Source of the DNA: JAEZDP01 sp044508265
Lineage (GTDB): Bacteria > Acidobacteriota > Vicinamibacteria > Vicinamibacterales > Vicinamibacteraceae
Direction of reading: 5' to 3'
DNA: 52,437 nucleotides
Assembly: GCA_044508265.1 (NCBI GenBank)
Contig: JBIQIB010000016.1
Location: forward strand, 1 to 52,437
Numbering within the stretch: the first letter of the stretch is position 1; the number at the start of each line of letters is the position of its first letter. Below, one piece after another: positions 50,901 through 52,437 of the stretch. A model generated the notes under the pieces. That model did no database searches. It was not told where the DNA came from and was given only the letters and a program-made list of their open reading frames with translations. The translations under genes and the position numbers were made by a program.

Positions 50901-52073
50901 ATGGTCGTCGGCGTCCCCAGAGAAACCCTTCCCGGTGAACTTCGTGTCGCGCTGGTGCCTGCCAGCGTGCCCGCGCTCGTCAAGGCAGGTGCCGAGGTGC
51001 TGGTCGAGGCCGGCGCGGGCGTCGCCGCCGGCTTTCCGGATGCCGACTACGCCGCCAGGGGCGCGACGATCGTCAGTCGCGACGACGTCTACGCACGCGC
51101 GACGCTCATCCTCCAGGTACGGACGCCGGGGGCCGGCGGGGTGCAGGGCGAGGCCGACGTCGATCGGCTCGGCCCGCAGCACGTGCTGATCGGGTTTGCC
51201 GATCCGCTGATCGCCGGCCAGACGACGGGCGCCGTGGCGGCGCGTGGCGCGTCGCTGTTCGCGATGGAGCTCATTCCGCGGATCACGCGGGCGCAGAGCA
51301 TGGACGCCCTGTCGTCGATGGCCAACATCGCCGGCTACAAGGCCGTGATCCTGGCGGCCGACACCCTGCCGCGTCTGTTCCCGATGATGATGACGGCCGC
51401 AGGCACGATCACCGCGGCGCGCGTGTTCGTGATCGGCGCCGGCGTCGCGGGGCTGCAGGCCATCGCCACGGCCAGGCGCCTCGGCGCGCGCGTCGAGGCC
51501 TACGACGTGCGTCCTGCCGTCAAGGAGCAGATCGAGAGCCTGGGCGCGAAGTTCATCGAGCTGCCGCTCGAGGCTGCGGCCGCCGAGGACAAGGGCGGCT
51601 ACGCGACGGCCCAGGACGAGTCGTTCTACCGGCGCCAGCGCGAGACGATGGCAAAGGTCGTCGCGCAGAGCGATGTCGTCATCACGACGGCGGCGATTCC
51701 GGGCAAGAAGTCGCCGGTGCTCGTCACCGCCGACATGGTGGCGTCGATGGCCCCCGGCTCGGTCATCGTGGACCTTGCCGCCGAGCGCGGCGGCAACTGC
51801 GAGGCGACCGTCGCCGACCAGTCCGTCGTCGTCAGCGGCGTGACGGTGCACGGCCCGACGAACCTTGCCGCCACCGTCCCCTACCACGCCAGCCAGATGT
51901 ACGCCAGGAACGTGACGACACTCGTCACGCACCTGATGAAGGACGGCGCACTCGACATCGACACCGCCGACGAGATCACGCGCGAGACGCTCGTCACGCG
52001 GGGGGGTGAGGTCGTGCACCCGCGCGTCCGCGAGGTGCTCGGGCTGCCGGCTCCTGCCACGACGTCGGCGTGA
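50901..52073 (+). CDS. pntA: NAD(P) transhydrogenase subunit alpha, part 1
   Basis: Domain I of proton-translocating transhydrogenase, which transfers hydride from NADH to NADP+. 390 residues, the size of the split soluble alpha-1 subunit (PntAA). N-terminus MVVGVPRETLPGELRVALVP is the family opening, and the NAD site is FVIGAGVAGLQAIATARRLGARVEAYDVR near residue 176, with TAAIPGKKSPVLV and PGSVIVDLAAERGGNCE after it. Alanine dehydrogenase is related, but the PntA-specific blocks fit better. ATG 50901 lies 9 nt after TACAAT. The expected membrane partners PntAB and PntB are not next; an FHA protein follows, overlapping a GTGA. Confidence 0.92.
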   Translation: MVVGVPRETLPGELRVALVPASVPALVKAGAEVLVEAGAGVAAGFPDADYAARGATIVSRDDVYARATLILQVRTPGAGGVQGEADVDRLGPQHVLIGFADPLIAGQTTGAVAARGASLFAMELIPRITRAQSMDALSSMANIAGYKAVILAADTLPRLFPMMMTAAGTITAARVFVIGAGVAGLQAIATARRLGARVEAYDVRPAVKEQIESLGAKFIELPLEAAAAEDKGGYATAQDESFYRRQRETMAKVVAQSDVVITTAAIPGKKSPVLVTADMVASMAPGSVIVDLAAERGGNCEATVADQSVVVSGVTVHGPTNLAATVPYHASQMYARNVTTLVTHLMKDGALDIDTADEITRETLVTRGGEVVHPRVREVLGLPAPATTSA

Positions 52074-52081
52074 GGACCTCC

Positions 52082-52414
52082 ATGTGGATTCTCCGGACCC
52101 AGCAGGGCCACGAGCCGACCCTGACGTTCCGGCTGATGCCGGGCACCATCAAGACACTCGGCCGTGCGGTGAGGGCCGACTTCATCGTCGACGCCGCGAT
52201 GGTGTCGCGCCTGCACTGCCGGCTCACGGCACTGCCCACCGGCCAGCTCGAGGTCGAGGACCTGCAGAGCACCAACGGGACCTACGTCAACGGCAAGCGG
52301 GTGCTGAAGGCGACGCTGCTGCCGGGTGACACGCTGCGCGTGGGACGCGTGGAGCTGGTGCTCGTTCACGCCCCGCTCCAGCAGGTGGACACCACCCTCG
52401 AAGTCGGCGGGTAG
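52082..52414 (+). CDS. FHA-domain protein
   Basis: Single forkhead-associated domain of 110 residues, a phosphothreonine-binding module. Key residues are in order: LGRA near residue 30, VSRLHCRL near 43, STNGTYVNGKRV near 63-74, and a closing LPGDTLRVGRVELVLV strand. The C-terminus ends in a short tail. ATG 52082 has GAGG 6 nt upstream; a GTG at 52070 overlaps the pntA stop (GTGA) and would add four residues. Likely partner is a Ser/Thr kinase, but none is in the window. Stop TAG lies in the last palindrome copy. Confidence 0.88.
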   Translation: MWILRTQQGHEPTLTFRLMPGTIKTLGRAVRADFIVDAAMVSRLHCRLTALPTGQLEVEDLQSTNGTYVNGKRVLKATLLPGDTLRVGRVELVLVHAPLQQVDTTLEVGG

Positions 52415-52437
52415 GGACGGCTCGGTAGGGACGGCTC
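52411..52437. repeat. Dispersed palindrome, copy F (cut by window end)
   Basis: Two direct half units, GTAGGGACGGCTC at 52411 and again GTAGGGACGGCTC at 52425-52437, up to the end of the window. The FHA stop TAG (52412-52414) is part of the first. Confidence 0.7.

Noticed and set aside
47779..51189. 1136-codon open frame on the + strand
   Set aside because: It is antisense to two permease genes and the adaptor, whose families are clear; the high GC content opens long frames. No motif or signal was found.

Overview
The window is GC-rich and densely coded, with a 100-base run of N at 5931-6030 that marks a scaffold join. Gene content suggests an Acidobacteriota genome, probably class Vicinamibacteria or a relative. 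This is inferred from the HpnC/HpnD/HpnE squalene genes, the many secreted hydrolases and peptidases (DUF5117-type zinc protease, ACE-like M2, M20, S15, PqaA-like), the ECF sigma/anti-sigma pair and the MacA/MacB-like permeases. No rRNA, tRNA, CRISPR array, integrase, transposase or phage module was seen, so this reads as chromosomal backbone.

Layout. 1-10.3 kb: an edge-truncated amidase, a divergent secreted zinc protease, a leftward minor-pseudopilin operon (gspH/fimT, pilV, pilW, pilX-like) joined by ATGA overlaps, and a secreted alpha/beta hydrolase. 10.4-17.5 kb: a leftward run with a coiled-coil protein, a GT4 glycosyltransferase, a purine permease, argH, a 38-residue membrane microprotein and a sodium:solute symporter, then DedA on the other strand. 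17.8-29.3 kb: ACE-like M2 peptidase and phosphotriesterase-like genes, a divergent hydrolase/PqaA/PDZ-SpoIIE phosphatase run, and an ECF sigma/anti-sigma/S15 hydrolase operon. 29.3-37.5 kb: M20 dipeptidase and rhodanese, a winged-helix regulator, FAH and MBL hydrolases, a candidate 6S-like RNA, a VOC protein, and the set fbaB-def-thyX-thioesterase. 37.6-46.8 kb: hpnC-hpnD-hpnE, divergent mutY, a sialidase-like protein, the operon ygfZ-mutT-TMEM175 and a secreted hydrolase. 46.9-52.4 kb: a MacA-like adaptor with two MacB-like permeases but no ATPase, then pntA and an FHA protein.

Four expression features stand out. First, at least nine genes have a -10-like hexamer ending only 5-9 nt before the start codon, so their mRNAs are probably leaderless; genes inside operons instead use GTGA/ATGA overlaps or Shine-Dalgarno sites. 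Second, a palindrome with core GGACGGCTC/GAGCCGTCC recurs in gene-end spacers and sometimes contains the stop codon. Third, a strong leftward promoter at 34122-34151 drives an untranslated transcript whose ends form a 17-bp closing stem and which can fold as a rod with a central bubble, as 6S RNA does; a TGTGA-N6-TCACA palindrome lies inside that promoter. Fourth, the regulator at 31717 has an 11-bp perfect inverted repeat over its ribosome-binding site.

Function: the genes cover peptide and ester scavenging, nucleotide supply (ThyX, purine permease), oxidative DNA-damage avoidance (MutY, MutT), squalene/hopanoid synthesis and type IV pilus minor subunits. All names rest on reading motifs by eye; no database search was made.
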